The notes beneath the pieces were generated by a model. That model made no database searches, was not told the DNA's origin, and worked only from the letters and a program-made list of their open reading frames with translations. Below are positions 50,228-58,875 of a stretch of DNA of 63,873 bases, one piece after another; position 1 is the first letter of the stretch, and every line of letters starts with the position of its first letter. Position numbers and translations under genes: made by a program. This DNA comes from Thalassospira sp. (lineage in GTDB: Bacteria; Pseudomonadota; Alphaproteobacteria; Rhodospirillales; Thalassospiraceae): NCBI RefSeq assembly GCF_002709775.1, contig NZ_PAQR01000015.1:1-63873 (forward strand), read 5' to 3'.

Positions 50228-51445
50228 TTAAACGACCTGCCGTGCTTTCGGCTTGTTAGCAGCCAGGCGTTCAAGAAGGTTGGTCTGTTTTTCCAGGCAC
50301 TGTTTAAGGTCGAAATTTGCGGTGATGGTTGCGCGGGCTTGCTCGCGCATGGGGTCCAGTCTGCTCTGGTTTGTCAGGCAGAAATGCATCTTGTCGGCAA
50401 GGGCTTCGCTGTCCCAGAAATCGGTCATCAAGCCGTTCTGCTGGTCACGAATGACATCCTGGCAGGGCCCGGTATTGGACGCAATGACAGGTGCCCGGCA
50501 GGACATGGCCTCAAGCACCGACCAGGAAAGGACGAACGGATATGTCAGATAGATATGGGCAGAGCTGATCTGATAAAGCTTGATCAGCTGGTCATGGGGG
50601 ATCTGGCCAAGAAAATGGATGCGTTTCGGATTGATGCCGGTTTCGGTCATCATGGCATCGCGCCAGGTGCGGCTATCTGATCGCGGTTGGCCGTAACTGA
50701 CCCCGTCGCCCCCGGCGATGACGAACTCGGCATCCGGGCAGCGCTCTGCCAGTTTGGCCGCCGCACGCATGAAGGTCGGAAAGCCGCGATAAGGCTCAAG
50801 ATCGCGGGCAACATAGGTAACCACCTGATTGTCCGGGCCAAGGGTTTTGCCATTGGGCAAGGTCAGGCACGCGTTCGGATTGGGGCGACACCGATAGGTG
50901 TCGACACCCTCGTGGCACACGCCAATCTTGTGGTGATAGGCAACCGGGAATGCTGATTTTTGCCATCTGGTCGGGCTGATGGCGGCATCAAGCTGATCAA
51001 GGGTGCTCAGTTGCGCAGCATTGCGCAAACGAAGCTGTGTGCGCTTTGCCAGTGTGACGTCATCATCGGGATCAAACCCGACATCGCGCCCGCTGGCGTG
51101 ATAGTAATGCTCGCAATACCCAATCAGCGGCGTTTGTGGCAGCACATCGCGGGCAAACATCATGCTGCCCCAGCCGATATGGCCGTAAACAATGTCTGGC
51201 GCGCCTTCTTCGCGCACAAGGCTTTCAAGGGTTCTGGCCGCCTTCAGACCCACATCCTGATGATATTGCGCAAAGGGTGTGGCAGGCGGTGGGGGTGTGA
51301 CCGGCTGACGGAGCGTCCGGATGCCGGGCAGTTGCACATTCATGGCTTCGCACAGGAACGAAACCTGCCATCCGGCATTGGCCAGATGGCAGGCAAGATG
51401 CACAAACTGTCCAGGTCCATGACGATGAACGAGGACAATTTTCAT
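50228..51445 (-). CDS. Family 4-like glycosyltransferase
   Basis: A 405-residue GT-B glycosyltransferase. The C-terminal half has VTYVARDLEPYRGFPTFMRAA, FVIAGGDGVSYGQ, HFLGQIPHDQL and YPFVLSWSVLEAMSCRAPVIASNTG, the nucleotide-sugar binding pattern. It overlaps the MarR-type gene by four bases, so regulator and enzyme are co-translated. It lies across from the secretion operon and may contribute to the same glycan. Confidence 0.86.
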   Translation of the reverse strand: MKIVLVHRHGPGQFVHLACHLANAGWQVSFLCEAMNVQLPGIRTLRQPVTPPPPATPFAQYHQDVGLKAARTLESLVREEGAPDIVYGHIGWGSMMFARDVLPQTPLIGYCEHYYHASGRDVGFDPDDDVTLAKRTQLRLRNAAQLSTLDQLDAAISPTRWQKSAFPVAYHHKIGVCHEGVDTYRCRPNPNACLTLPNGKTLGPDNQVVTYVARDLEPYRGFPTFMRAAAKLAERCPDAEFVIAGGDGVSYGQPRSDSRTWRDAMMTETGINPKRIHFLGQIPHDQLIKLYQISSAHIYLTYPFVLSWSVLEAMSCRAPVIASNTGPCQDVIRDQQNGLMTDFWDSEALADKMHFCLTNQSRLDPMREQARATITANFDLKQCLEKQTNLLERLAANKPKARQVV

Positions 51446-51942
51446 CTTCTGTTTCGGACCTCCTGCGCGGCGATGGACCCATTGATGGGAGCACCCCCGT
51501 ACCTAAGCGTCTGCGTCCAGAATTCTTCCAGCCTGCGCAAGGTGCGCAGGGCTGTTTCCATCTCTTGCTGATCTTCAAGATTACTGGTCAGGGCGTCGTG
51601 ATATTCCTCGTGGAATTCATGCAATGCCTGACAGAGTTCATGGCCCTTCTCGGTTAATTTCAGACGGGCAGAGCGCCTGTCACGTGCCATGACTTGGCGT
51701 TCGACATAGCCTGATTCTGCGAGCTGTTTAAGATTATAAGACGCGTTTGAGCCCATATAGTGGCCACGATCCAGAAGGTCGCGCACCGAGAGTTCATCTT
51801 CGCCGATGTTAAAAAGCAGCGCCACTTGTGCCGGGCTGATGTCATCCTTTCCGAGTCGGATAAGGTCTACCCGTAACAAGTCCACAAACCGCCGATAGAT
51901 ACGCTCGACGGTATTTGCCAGTTCAAGATGAGTGACGGTCAT
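51442..51942 (-). CDS. MarR-type winged-helix regulator (LdtR-like)
   Basis: A 166-residue regulator with winged helix SVRDLLDRGHYMGSNASYNLKQLAESGYVERQVMARDRRSARLKLTEKG. The GHYMGSNASYNLKQL helix resembles the LdtR subgroup of alphaproteobacteria, linked to cell-envelope genes. I chose the ATG at 51942; an earlier ATG at 52005 would add 21 residues. It is divergent from the secretion genes across a 328-bp A+T-rich gap with a long inverted repeat, so it is the likely regulator of the locus. Confidence 0.82.
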   Translation of the reverse strand: MTVTHLELANTVERIYRRFVDLLRVDLIRLGKDDISPAQVALLFNIGEDELSVRDLLDRGHYMGSNASYNLKQLAESGYVERQVMARDRRSARLKLTEKGHELCQALHEFHEEYHDALTSNLEDQQEMETALRTLRRLEEFWTQTLRYGGAPINGSIAAQEVRNRR

Positions 51943-52093
51943 AAGTTTCGATCCGTTATCTGGTCCCAAGCGAGAGTTGATGCCAAGGTGGGTTTGCCTA
52001 GACACAATTTTCGTATTGGGGAAGATAACAAGACGTTGTTCTTGAACGATTTTTCCGAACGCCTTTTACTTCCCGCAGTTTGCTCGTTTTTTG

Positions 52094-52133
52094 GAAAGTA
52101 ATTCTAAAGTATTTTTATTTTCGAATTACTTTC
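52094..52133. promoter_or_regulatory. 11-bp inverted repeat in the secretion-operon promoter
   Basis: GAAAGTAATTC (52094-52104) and GAATTACTTTC (52123-52133) are perfect inverted copies, 29 bp centre to centre, or nearly three helical turns. They lie in the 328-bp A+T-rich gap (51943-52270) between the MarR-type regulator and the secretion ABC gene. I see no gene in the gap. Likely operator of the MarR-type protein or a folded leader. Confidence 0.6.
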
Positions 52134-52270
52134 AATATTGATGTTTTTACATTGTCTAATCATCAACATGAGATCGACATATTTAAATTTATTGTAGATC
52201 ATCATGTCATCGCAACTATGTGATTAGATTGCGGAAAAACTATGACTTTTGCTTATTTGGATGATTTTTG

Positions 52271-54061
52271 ATGCAATTTCGTCGCGAAAAGCTGGCAAAA
52301 CCGGTGAATTCGAAGGAAGCCCGGCCCGAACTTGATACAAGATCGGTCATTCGCGAGGCCCGCTTTACATTCGTGCGCGGTCTGGGCTGGGCCGGTGTCA
52401 TGAGCGGCTTTATCAATATTCTTCAACTCACCGTGCCACTGTTCATGCTTCAGGTGCATGATCGGGTGATCAACAGCCAAAGCACCGATACCCTGCTTTT
52501 GCTTCTGGTGATCGCGATTGGGGCGATCATTCTTTATGGCATCCTTGATTTCCTGCGAGCACTTGTCTTTCAGGAAATGGCGAAATCGCTGTTACGGCGC
52601 TTGAACCTGCCGGCAATCTCGGCGGCCATGCGGGTGGCGCTTGAAAAGGGGTCTCTGCATGGAACTCAGGTCCTGCGCGATCTGTCCGATCTGCGCAATT
52701 TCATCACCGGCACCACCATCGCCGCCCCGCTTGAGGCCCTTTGGGCACCAATCTTTCTTTTCGTGATGTTTGCCCTGCATCCCTATTACGGGATCGCCGG
52801 ACTGGTGGCGGTTCTGACCCTGATCGGGTTGAGTTTGCTGGGCGATTTGATGGTTCGTCAGGTCACCAAGGAAGGAACCGACGCCAATCTGCGCAATATC
52901 GGCGATATCGGATCGACCGTCTCGAACGCAGAAGTGATCGAAGCAATGGGCATGATGCCAGCCCTTGCCCTGCGCTGGCGACAGGCACAAATCCACGCAA
53001 GCGAGTTGCTTGATGTTGGCAACATGCGCAGCAAGGGCATGTATTCCATGACCCGATCTGCGCGGTTTGGCATGCAGATCATTGTTCTGGCGATGGGGGC
53101 CTACCTTGTCATTCGCGGTGAAACCACGCCCGGTGCCATGATTGGCGGTACGGTGATCATGGGGCGGTTGCTGCTGCCCTTTGATAACGTTACCCGCGAC
53201 TGGCGGGCATGGGTCGGGGCTGCTTCATCATGGAAGCGCATTCGCCTGATGCTTGAAGAAAGCCAGTCCGAGCGCGAAATCAAACCCACCCCGCGTTCCG
53301 AAGGACCGCTTATTGTTGATAATCTGGTCTATGCGGTGCCGGGATCAAATGTGCCGGTTCTGCGCGGGATCAATTTTGAATTGGTGCCAGGTGACATCCT
53401 TGGTGTTGTCGGGCCGTCAGCAGCCGGCAAATCAACCCTGTCAAGATTGCTGGTCGGAACCGCAAAGCCTGCGACAGGGGGTGTCTATCTTGACGGGCAC
53501 AACGCCTATCTGTGGGAGCGCGGATCGTTCGGCGATATGGTCGGCTATTTGCCGCAGTCGGTATCGCTTCTGAACGGGACCATCCGCGACAATATCAGCC
53601 GCATGCGTGACGCCAATCCGCGCAAGGTGATCGAGGCCGCCCGTGCGGCGGGCGTTCATGAAATGATCGGGCGATTGCCGCTGGGCTATGACACGCCGAT
53701 TGGTGCCGGGCGCCATACCCTGTCGGGTGGGCAACAGCAGCGCATTGCGCTGGCGCGTGCGCTTTATGGCTGGCCGCGCTTGCTGGTGCTTGATGAACCC
53801 AATGCCAACCTTGATGCCGAAGGCGAAGCATCCCTGATACGTGCCGTCCGCCAGGCCGCCGAGTCCGGTGCAATGGTCGTGCTGATCGCCCATCGTCAAA
53901 GCATCATGCAATACGCCAACAAGCTTCTGGTGATGCAGGACGGGCGGGTCAAACAGTTCGGTGAACGAACGGACGTGATCCGCAATCTGTCCAATGAAAG
54001 CGACGACATCAAAAGCCTGCCCCCGGTAAAGCGCAAACACGAAAACGGAGGTGCAGCATGA
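52271..54061 (+). CDS. Type I secretion ABC transporter (PrtD/HlyB family)
   Basis: A 596-residue export ATPase. The N-terminal half has about six membrane helices (FINILQLTVPLFMLQVHDRVI is the PrtD hallmark). The ATPase has Walker A GPSAAGKST, signature LSGGQQQR and Walker B LLVLDEPNANLD. There is no N-terminal C39 peptidase-like domain, so it suits substrates with a C-terminal uncleaved signal, such as RTX proteins. The ATG at 52271 overlaps a TTG at 52268. It is coupled by a four-base overlap to the adaptor gene. Confidence 0.93.
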   Translation: MQFRREKLAKPVNSKEARPELDTRSVIREARFTFVRGLGWAGVMSGFINILQLTVPLFMLQVHDRVINSQSTDTLLLLLVIAIGAIILYGILDFLRALVFQEMAKSLLRRLNLPAISAAMRVALEKGSLHGTQVLRDLSDLRNFITGTTIAAPLEALWAPIFLFVMFALHPYYGIAGLVAVLTLIGLSLLGDLMVRQVTKEGTDANLRNIGDIGSTVSNAEVIEAMGMMPALALRWRQAQIHASELLDVGNMRSKGMYSMTRSARFGMQIIVLAMGAYLVIRGETTPGAMIGGTVIMGRLLLPFDNVTRDWRAWVGAASSWKRIRLMLEESQSEREIKPTPRSEGPLIVDNLVYAVPGSNVPVLRGINFELVPGDILGVVGPSAAGKSTLSRLLVGTAKPATGGVYLDGHNAYLWERGSFGDMVGYLPQSVSLLNGTIRDNISRMRDANPRKVIEAARAAGVHEMIGRLPLGYDTPIGAGRHTLSGGQQQRIALARALYGWPRLLVLDEPNANLDAEGEASLIRAVRQAAESGAMVVLIAHRQSIMQYANKLLVMQDGRVKQFGERTDVIRNLSNESDDIKSLPPVKRKHENGGAA

Positions 54062-55440
54062 CCCGTGTCCTTAACCTCGAAGGTGGCGGTGGGGCTTTGC
54101 CCACCGAAGAATCACAAGTCGCCTGGCATCAGATCCTGTCAGAAGAACGCGACGCATCGCGCCAAAGCCTGCGCAAGCCGGTTCTGGCTGGATTGTTCGT
54201 CATCGTGTTGGGATTTGGCGGCTTTTTGACATGGGGTTTTACCGCCAAACTTGATAGCGCTGCTGTCGCCACCGGTTCGGTGATTGTCGATTCCAAAAAG
54301 CGCGTCGTGAACCACTATGAGGGCGGCATCCTCAAAAAGCTTCTGGTCGAAGAAGGCGAACATGTCCTTGCTGGTCAGGCTCTGGCGCTTCTTGATGGAA
54401 CACGGAGCGAGTCGGAATTGGGTCAGCTTCGCGGTGAACGATTTGGTCTGATGGCCAAGCTTTCCCGATTGCGTGCAGAACAGCGTGGGCAGGAAAACAT
54501 CGCGTTCCCGCAGGAACTTCTGGCCAGTGAAGAAGGGTATGTCGGCGATATCCTGAGCGATGAGGAACGGCTGTTTGCCAAGCGCAAGGAAGTCTATGCC
54601 GCCAAACGCGACGCCCAGGCCAAACAGATCGAGCAGTTTGACGCCGAAGCAGAAGCACTGGTATCCCAGATCAATGCCCGGACCCGTCAGGAAAAGCTCG
54701 TCGCCGAGCAACTCAAAGGCATCCGGGAGCTCGCCGACAAGGGCTTTGCCACCCGCACCCAACTGGTCGAGATCGAAAATAACTGGTCGGATCTGGTTGG
54801 GGATATGGGCGAATTCAAAGCCCAACGTGCGGCCGCCCAACAACAAAAAGCCGAAGCCGAGATCAATCTGGCCTCGATCGAAATGGAATGGCAAAGCGAC
54901 ATCGCAACCGAAATTCAGGAAGCCCAGCTTGCCCTGAATGATGTCACGCAACGTATTCGCGCAAGTCAGGATGTTCTGGATCGTCTTGAAGTCCGCGCGC
55001 CACAGGCCGGGACGGTTGCCAATATCCAGATCAGAACGCCAGGCGGTGTGATCAGTCCGGCTGAACCGATCATGGATATCATCCCCGAAGACGAACCACT
55101 GGTGATCGAAGCCCGCATCAACCGACAGGATATCGACTCGGTCCAGGTCGGCTCAAAAGCGCAAATTCGTCTGACGGCTTATAGCCAGCGCCGGTTGGCA
55201 CCCCTGAATGGCGAGGTAAGCTATGTTGCGGCGGACCAAACCGTCGATGAACAGCGCGATGCATCCTATTACATCGTGCGTGCGGCCATTGATCCGGCCG
55301 AGCTGGCAAAACATGACGACATCAATCTGCGTCCGGGTATGCCGGCCAATATTCTGGTTTTGAAAACACCGCGCAAGGCGATCGATTACCTGATCGATCC
55401 GATCACCCAAAGCATGGAAAAGGCCTTCCGCGAAGAGTAA
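54058..55440 (+). CDS. Type I secretion membrane-fusion protein (HlyD/PrtE family)
   Basis: A 460-residue periplasmic adaptor: short cytoplasmic N-terminus, one membrane helix (VLAGLFVIVLGFGGFLTWGF), a lipoyl half-domain (VVNHYEGGILKKLLVEEGEHV), long coiled coil (about residues 120-290) and the C-terminal barrel with the RLTAYSQRR segment. It bridges the ABC exporter to an outer-membrane TolC-type channel, which is not encoded in this window. A terminator follows. Confidence 0.93.
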   Translation: MTRVLNLEGGGGALPTEESQVAWHQILSEERDASRQSLRKPVLAGLFVIVLGFGGFLTWGFTAKLDSAAVATGSVIVDSKKRVVNHYEGGILKKLLVEEGEHVLAGQALALLDGTRSESELGQLRGERFGLMAKLSRLRAEQRGQENIAFPQELLASEEGYVGDILSDEERLFAKRKEVYAAKRDAQAKQIEQFDAEAEALVSQINARTRQEKLVAEQLKGIRELADKGFATRTQLVEIENNWSDLVGDMGEFKAQRAAAQQQKAEAEINLASIEMEWQSDIATEIQEAQLALNDVTQRIRASQDVLDRLEVRAPQAGTVANIQIRTPGGVISPAEPIMDIIPEDEPLVIEARINRQDIDSVQVGSKAQIRLTAYSQRRLAPLNGEVSYVAADQTVDEQRDASYYIVRAAIDPAELAKHDDINLRPGMPANILVLKTPRKAIDYLIDPITQSMEKAFREE

Positions 55441-55470
55441 TCCTCCCCCGCGTAACGCGGATCCAACTCA

Positions 55471-55511
55471 GGGCCAATCGCGGTTTTTCGCCGGGTTGGC
55501 CCTTTTCTTTT
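55471..55511 (+). terminator. Terminator after the secretion genes
   Basis: GGGCCAA (55471-55477) pairs with TTGGCCC (55496-55502) around an inner partly paired loop, then TTTTCTTTT. It separates exporter genes from the RTX gene. Confidence 0.75.
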
Positions 55512-55603
55512 CAAGTATAGATCGAATTTTGAAGTAAATAATAAATAAAGTAGAACTAGTATTTTCGTAGTAAATACAATAAATATCAAACTAAGTCATA
55601 ATG

Positions 55604-55772
55604 TTGACAAAATAAAAACACGACAATACCCTCCAATGAGAAAGTAAAAAAATATAGGATTTCTGAGTGGCCGTTTTCCACGGGACTCAGAACGTCCAGA
55701 GGGAACGGCCATCCTCTCGTGAGGGAAACATCCCCGCGATGTCATTAATGTTGGGACACGAAGGAGGATTAC
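55604..55772 (+). promoter_or_regulatory. RTX gene promoter and structured leader
   Basis: The A+T-rich gap (55441-55772) contains TTGACA at 55604-55609, a consensus -35, with a weak -10 (TACCCT) 17 bases on. The leader then holds GGCCGTT/AACGGCC (55669-55675 with 55704-55710), followed by CCTC-TCGT-GAGG (55713-55724), and a strong GAAGGAGGA site before the ATG. No small gene is visible. Confidence 0.5.
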
Positions 55773-56567
55773 ATGGCAACTCTCGAAGGCGGCGCCTTTG
55801 ATGATGCGCTTCTCGGATCTCGTTTCAGTGACGTCATCTTTGGACGTGGCGGAGACGACACAATCTTCGGACAAGGTGATGACGACGTTCTGTTCGGCGA
55901 AGAAGGCGATGATGCCTTGTTCGGCGGATCAGGCGACGATGTTGCCATTGGTGGCGAAGGTGATGATCTTCTGTTTGGTGGATCGGGTGACGATGCACTG
56001 ATCGGAGGTGCCGGGAGCGACCTGCTGTCAGGTGGCTCTGGCGAAGACGTTCTGTCAGGTGGATCGGGTGACGATATCATGCTTGGCGGATCTGGTGACG
56101 ATGTTCTCGACGGCGGTTCTGGCGATGACGTCATGATCGGCGGCGGTGGCGACGACATCATGCTCGGCGGTGCCGGTGATGATGTCATGCTTGGCGGTTC
56201 TGGAAACGATGTTCTCCAGGGTGGCGAAGGTGACGACGTTCTCTTGGGCGGCTCCGGGGATGATGTCCTCGAAGGCGGTGCAGGGGACGATGTTCTGTCC
56301 GGTGGTTCCGGCGCAGATACCTTTGTCTTCTCTGGCGGCGGCGGCAACGATGTCGTGCTCGACTTCCAGGCTGGCGAGGACATGCTTTCCATTAGCAGCA
56401 ATATCAACGACACCGGCATCGAAAGTGCCGATGACGTTGCTGCACGTGCAACGCAAGTTGGCGCCAACACTGTCATTGACCTTGGGAATGGGGATTCCAT
56501 CACCCTGAACAATGTCAATGCAGAAGACATCCAGGACGATCCGGACAGCTTCTTTAGCGTTCAGTAA
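55773..56567 (+). CDS. Small, nearly pure RTX calcium-binding repeat protein
   Basis: The 264-residue acidic protein consists of about twenty consecutive GGxGxDxxx nonapeptides (residues 6-185; typical units GGSGDDVLD, GGEGDDLLF), followed by about 80 residues like the RTX C-terminal capping and secretion region (FQAGEDMLSIS, NTVIDLGNGDSITLNNV). RTX repeats fold into a calcium-bound beta-roll outside the cell. No enzyme, adhesin or toxin domain is present. It follows the type I exporter genes and precedes glycosyltransferases on the same strand, so it is the likely exporter substrate. Confidence 0.9.
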   Translation: MATLEGGAFDDALLGSRFSDVIFGRGGDDTIFGQGDDDVLFGEEGDDALFGGSGDDVAIGGEGDDLLFGGSGDDALIGGAGSDLLSGGSGEDVLSGGSGDDIMLGGSGDDVLDGGSGDDVMIGGGGDDIMLGGAGDDVMLGGSGNDVLQGGEGDDVLLGGSGDDVLEGGAGDDVLSGGSGADTFVFSGGGGNDVVLDFQAGEDMLSISSNINDTGIESADDVAARATQVGANTVIDLGNGDSITLNNVNAEDIQDDPDSFFSVQ

Positions 56568-56575
56568 TCCAATGC

Positions 56576-56610
56576 GGACGTCCGCAGCTTCGGCTGCGGG
56601 CGACCCGTCC
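56576..56610 (+). terminator. UUCG hairpin between the RTX and glycosyltransferase genes
   Basis: CCGCAGC-TTCG-GCTGCGG (56582-56599) is a very stable 7-bp hairpin, wrapped by GGACG/CGTCC outer arms. No T run follows, so it is more likely an mRNA 3' barrier that lifts RTX expression over the downstream genes. Confidence 0.55.
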
Positions 56611-56637
56611 TGATCTTCAAGTAAGTGAAAGAATGTC

Positions 56638-58875
56638 ATGCTTGAATTTGCCTCGTCCGATGCAGTGCGGACGACCGGCGAAGCGCCCGGTGTTTGCCTG
56701 CTGAACCCTGATACGTTGTTGTTGAGTTGGGATACGCCCACCCGTTTGTGGGAAGTTCCCAAGCTTGAAACGATTGATGGTGCTGCGATTTCGCCGCAGG
56801 CCACATTGCGGCTGCCGCTTGACGGGGGCGGAACCCGATTGCTGCGCGTCATCCGCCGCCCGGTAGATGAACCGGTCACAATCCTGGCCGAGGCCGGAAC
56901 GCTTGGCCGCAAGGACGAGATCACAATTGACCCCGATGGCGATTTTGAATTCGCCAGTGCATCAACGCTTTTGAACGGCGTGACGCCTGCCGGGCGCTTG
57001 TCGTTGGTGTCGACCCTTCTGGGGATGTGGGCAAGCCTGTTCCGGTTGCGCTTGTCCAAAAGCTACAACAGCTTCCTGCGTCAACTCGTCGCCGAGATTA
57101 TCGACCGGCCAAAGCCGGCCAAGGCGGTCGCAAAACTGTCCGATGAAAAGATACTGCTGGCCGCGGCATTGCCCGATGCCTTTAACGATATCGAGGCGGT
57201 CTTCATTGGTGCCCCGTCCGGGTTCAAGCGTCTGACACAGCTCCCCCATATCAGTCAGACCGGGCCGCGCGGGCAAAAGCTTGCTTATATGATTGCCGAT
57301 CGGGCAAGCACCGAAGCCGGGGCCTATCTGGTTGTGACCGGTGTGCGCACCCTTGCTGTGCGCCATTTGCCCGATGCATCAAGCCTGCCATCGCTGGCCC
57401 GCTGGTGGCAAAAACAGGGCAAGTCGGATGCCGATTTGCGCGAATACATCATTGGTGCGCTGGCACGTTCTGACATGAAGTCCAGCAAGGCTGCGATTGA
57501 ATTCCAGCTGCGCTGTCCGCTCTCAAGCCAGCGTGTATCGGGTGGCGGATCGCTTCCCAGTGGTGAAGTCGATCTTGCGGTCACGACCGCACGCGGCACC
57601 TTGATTGGGGGCTGGTATCGCGATCCGGTCGATATGATTGCCAGCATCGATCTTCTTGATAGCAACGGTATCGCTCATCCGTTCGGGGATGGATTTTATC
57701 GCTATCAGGGCAATGTGCAGGATGATGACCGCACCGTTCCGGCGACCGGCTTTGTCGGCTTCTATCAGGATATCCAAAGCCCGGTGCCGATCCTGCAGCC
57801 CAGAAGCCTGATGCGCCTGAAATCAGGTAACCGGCATCTGATGGTCCCGCCGGCCCAGCCGATTGACCCGGCCGAGGCGCGCGCACGCATCCTGCGCGCC
57901 GTCCCCCCACAACACCTGACCGCCGACATTATCGAACACTGCCTCGCACCTGTGATTGGGGATCTGCAGCAAAAACTGATGGCATCGGCCAAGGTTGACC
58001 GGGTGATTGAAATCGGCACCCCGCACGACGATCCGGACGTCTCGATCATTGTGCCGCTTTATCGTGTTTTGGGGTTCCTGCGCGCCCAAGTGGGTGCCTT
58101 TGCCTGTGACGACTGGGTCGCGAAATATTGTGAATTGGTCTTTGTCCTTGATTCCCCCGAACAGGCCGAAGAATGCGAACATTTGCTGCGCGGTCTGCAT
58201 GTTCTCTATGGCATCCCGATGCGCCTAGTGGTGATGACGCGCAATGGTGGCTACGCCCGGGCGTGCAATGCCGGGGCAGAACAGGCGCATGGTCATTTTC
58301 TGGCCATGCTCAATTCCGATGTCATCCCCCACACACCCGGCTGGGCGCAAGGCATGGCCTCCAAACTCGGTGGCGCGGACGAGGTCGCAGTCGTCGGTCC
58401 GAAACTTCTGTTTGAAGATGGCTCGATCCAGCATGCCGGGATGTATTTTGCTCGCAATGAAAGCGGCAAATGGCTGAACTACCACTATCACAAAGGCATG
58501 CCCGACCAGTTCAGGGACGCCAATATTGAACGCTCGGTCCCCGGTGTCACCGGCGCCTGCATGATGATCCATCGCGATGCCTTTGACGCGGTCGGCGGCT
58601 TTACCGAGGACTATGTCATTGGCGATTACGAAGACAGCGATCTTTGCCTGAAAATTCGCAAGGCCGATTTCGACATCAAATACGTCCCTGATGTCAGCCT
58701 CTATCATTTTGAGCGCAAATCCATCTTCACCCATGTCGACTACATGCGCGGTGTCGCTGCCGAATATAACGCCTGGCTGCATGCGTCGCGTTGGGCGGAT
58801 GCGCTCGAAGACCTTCACACCAACGGTGTGCCGCAATACCGATCGCAAAAAAACCCTGACGGAGAAGCGGCATGA
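56638..58875 (+). CDS. Large glycosyltransferase family 2 protein
   Basis: A 745-residue protein in three parts. Residues 1-300 are of unknown fold; a GTLIGGWYRDP segment (about residue 320) begins a beta-rich GW/DP module; residues 465-720 are a family 2 GT-A domain (VSIIVPLYR, NGGYARACNAGAEQA, NSDV at 559-562, and GDYEDSDLCLKIRKA). The D in NSD would hold the metal and nucleotide. It probably adds a sugar to the locus glycan. It overlaps the methyltransferase gene by four bases. Confidence 0.87.
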   Translation: MLEFASSDAVRTTGEAPGVCLLNPDTLLLSWDTPTRLWEVPKLETIDGAAISPQATLRLPLDGGGTRLLRVIRRPVDEPVTILAEAGTLGRKDEITIDPDGDFEFASASTLLNGVTPAGRLSLVSTLLGMWASLFRLRLSKSYNSFLRQLVAEIIDRPKPAKAVAKLSDEKILLAAALPDAFNDIEAVFIGAPSGFKRLTQLPHISQTGPRGQKLAYMIADRASTEAGAYLVVTGVRTLAVRHLPDASSLPSLARWWQKQGKSDADLREYIIGALARSDMKSSKAAIEFQLRCPLSSQRVSGGGSLPSGEVDLAVTTARGTLIGGWYRDPVDMIASIDLLDSNGIAHPFGDGFYRYQGNVQDDDRTVPATGFVGFYQDIQSPVPILQPRSLMRLKSGNRHLMVPPAQPIDPAEARARILRAVPPQHLTADIIEHCLAPVIGDLQQKLMASAKVDRVIEIGTPHDDPDVSIIVPLYRVLGFLRAQVGAFACDDWVAKYCELVFVLDSPEQAEECEHLLRGLHVLYGIPMRLVVMTRNGGYARACNAGAEQAHGHFLAMLNSDVIPHTPGWAQGMASKLGGADEVAVVGPKLLFEDGSIQHAGMYFARNESGKWLNYHYHKGMPDQFRDANIERSVPGVTGACMMIHRDAFDAVGGFTEDYVIGDYEDSDLCLKIRKADFDIKYVPDVSLYHFERKSIFTHVDYMRGVAAEYNAWLHASRWADALEDLHTNGVPQYRSQKNPDGEAA

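Noticed and set aside
55769..56530. 253-codon Ser/Pro-rich frame on the minus strand over the RTX gene
   Set aside because: Mirror of the GGxGxD repeats; it has no ribosome-binding site and no expected fold.
55773..56567. RTX nonapeptide DNA as a tandem repeat or CRISPR-like array
   Set aside because: The 27-bp periodicity comes from protein repeats; there are no uniform spacers and the frame is open throughout.
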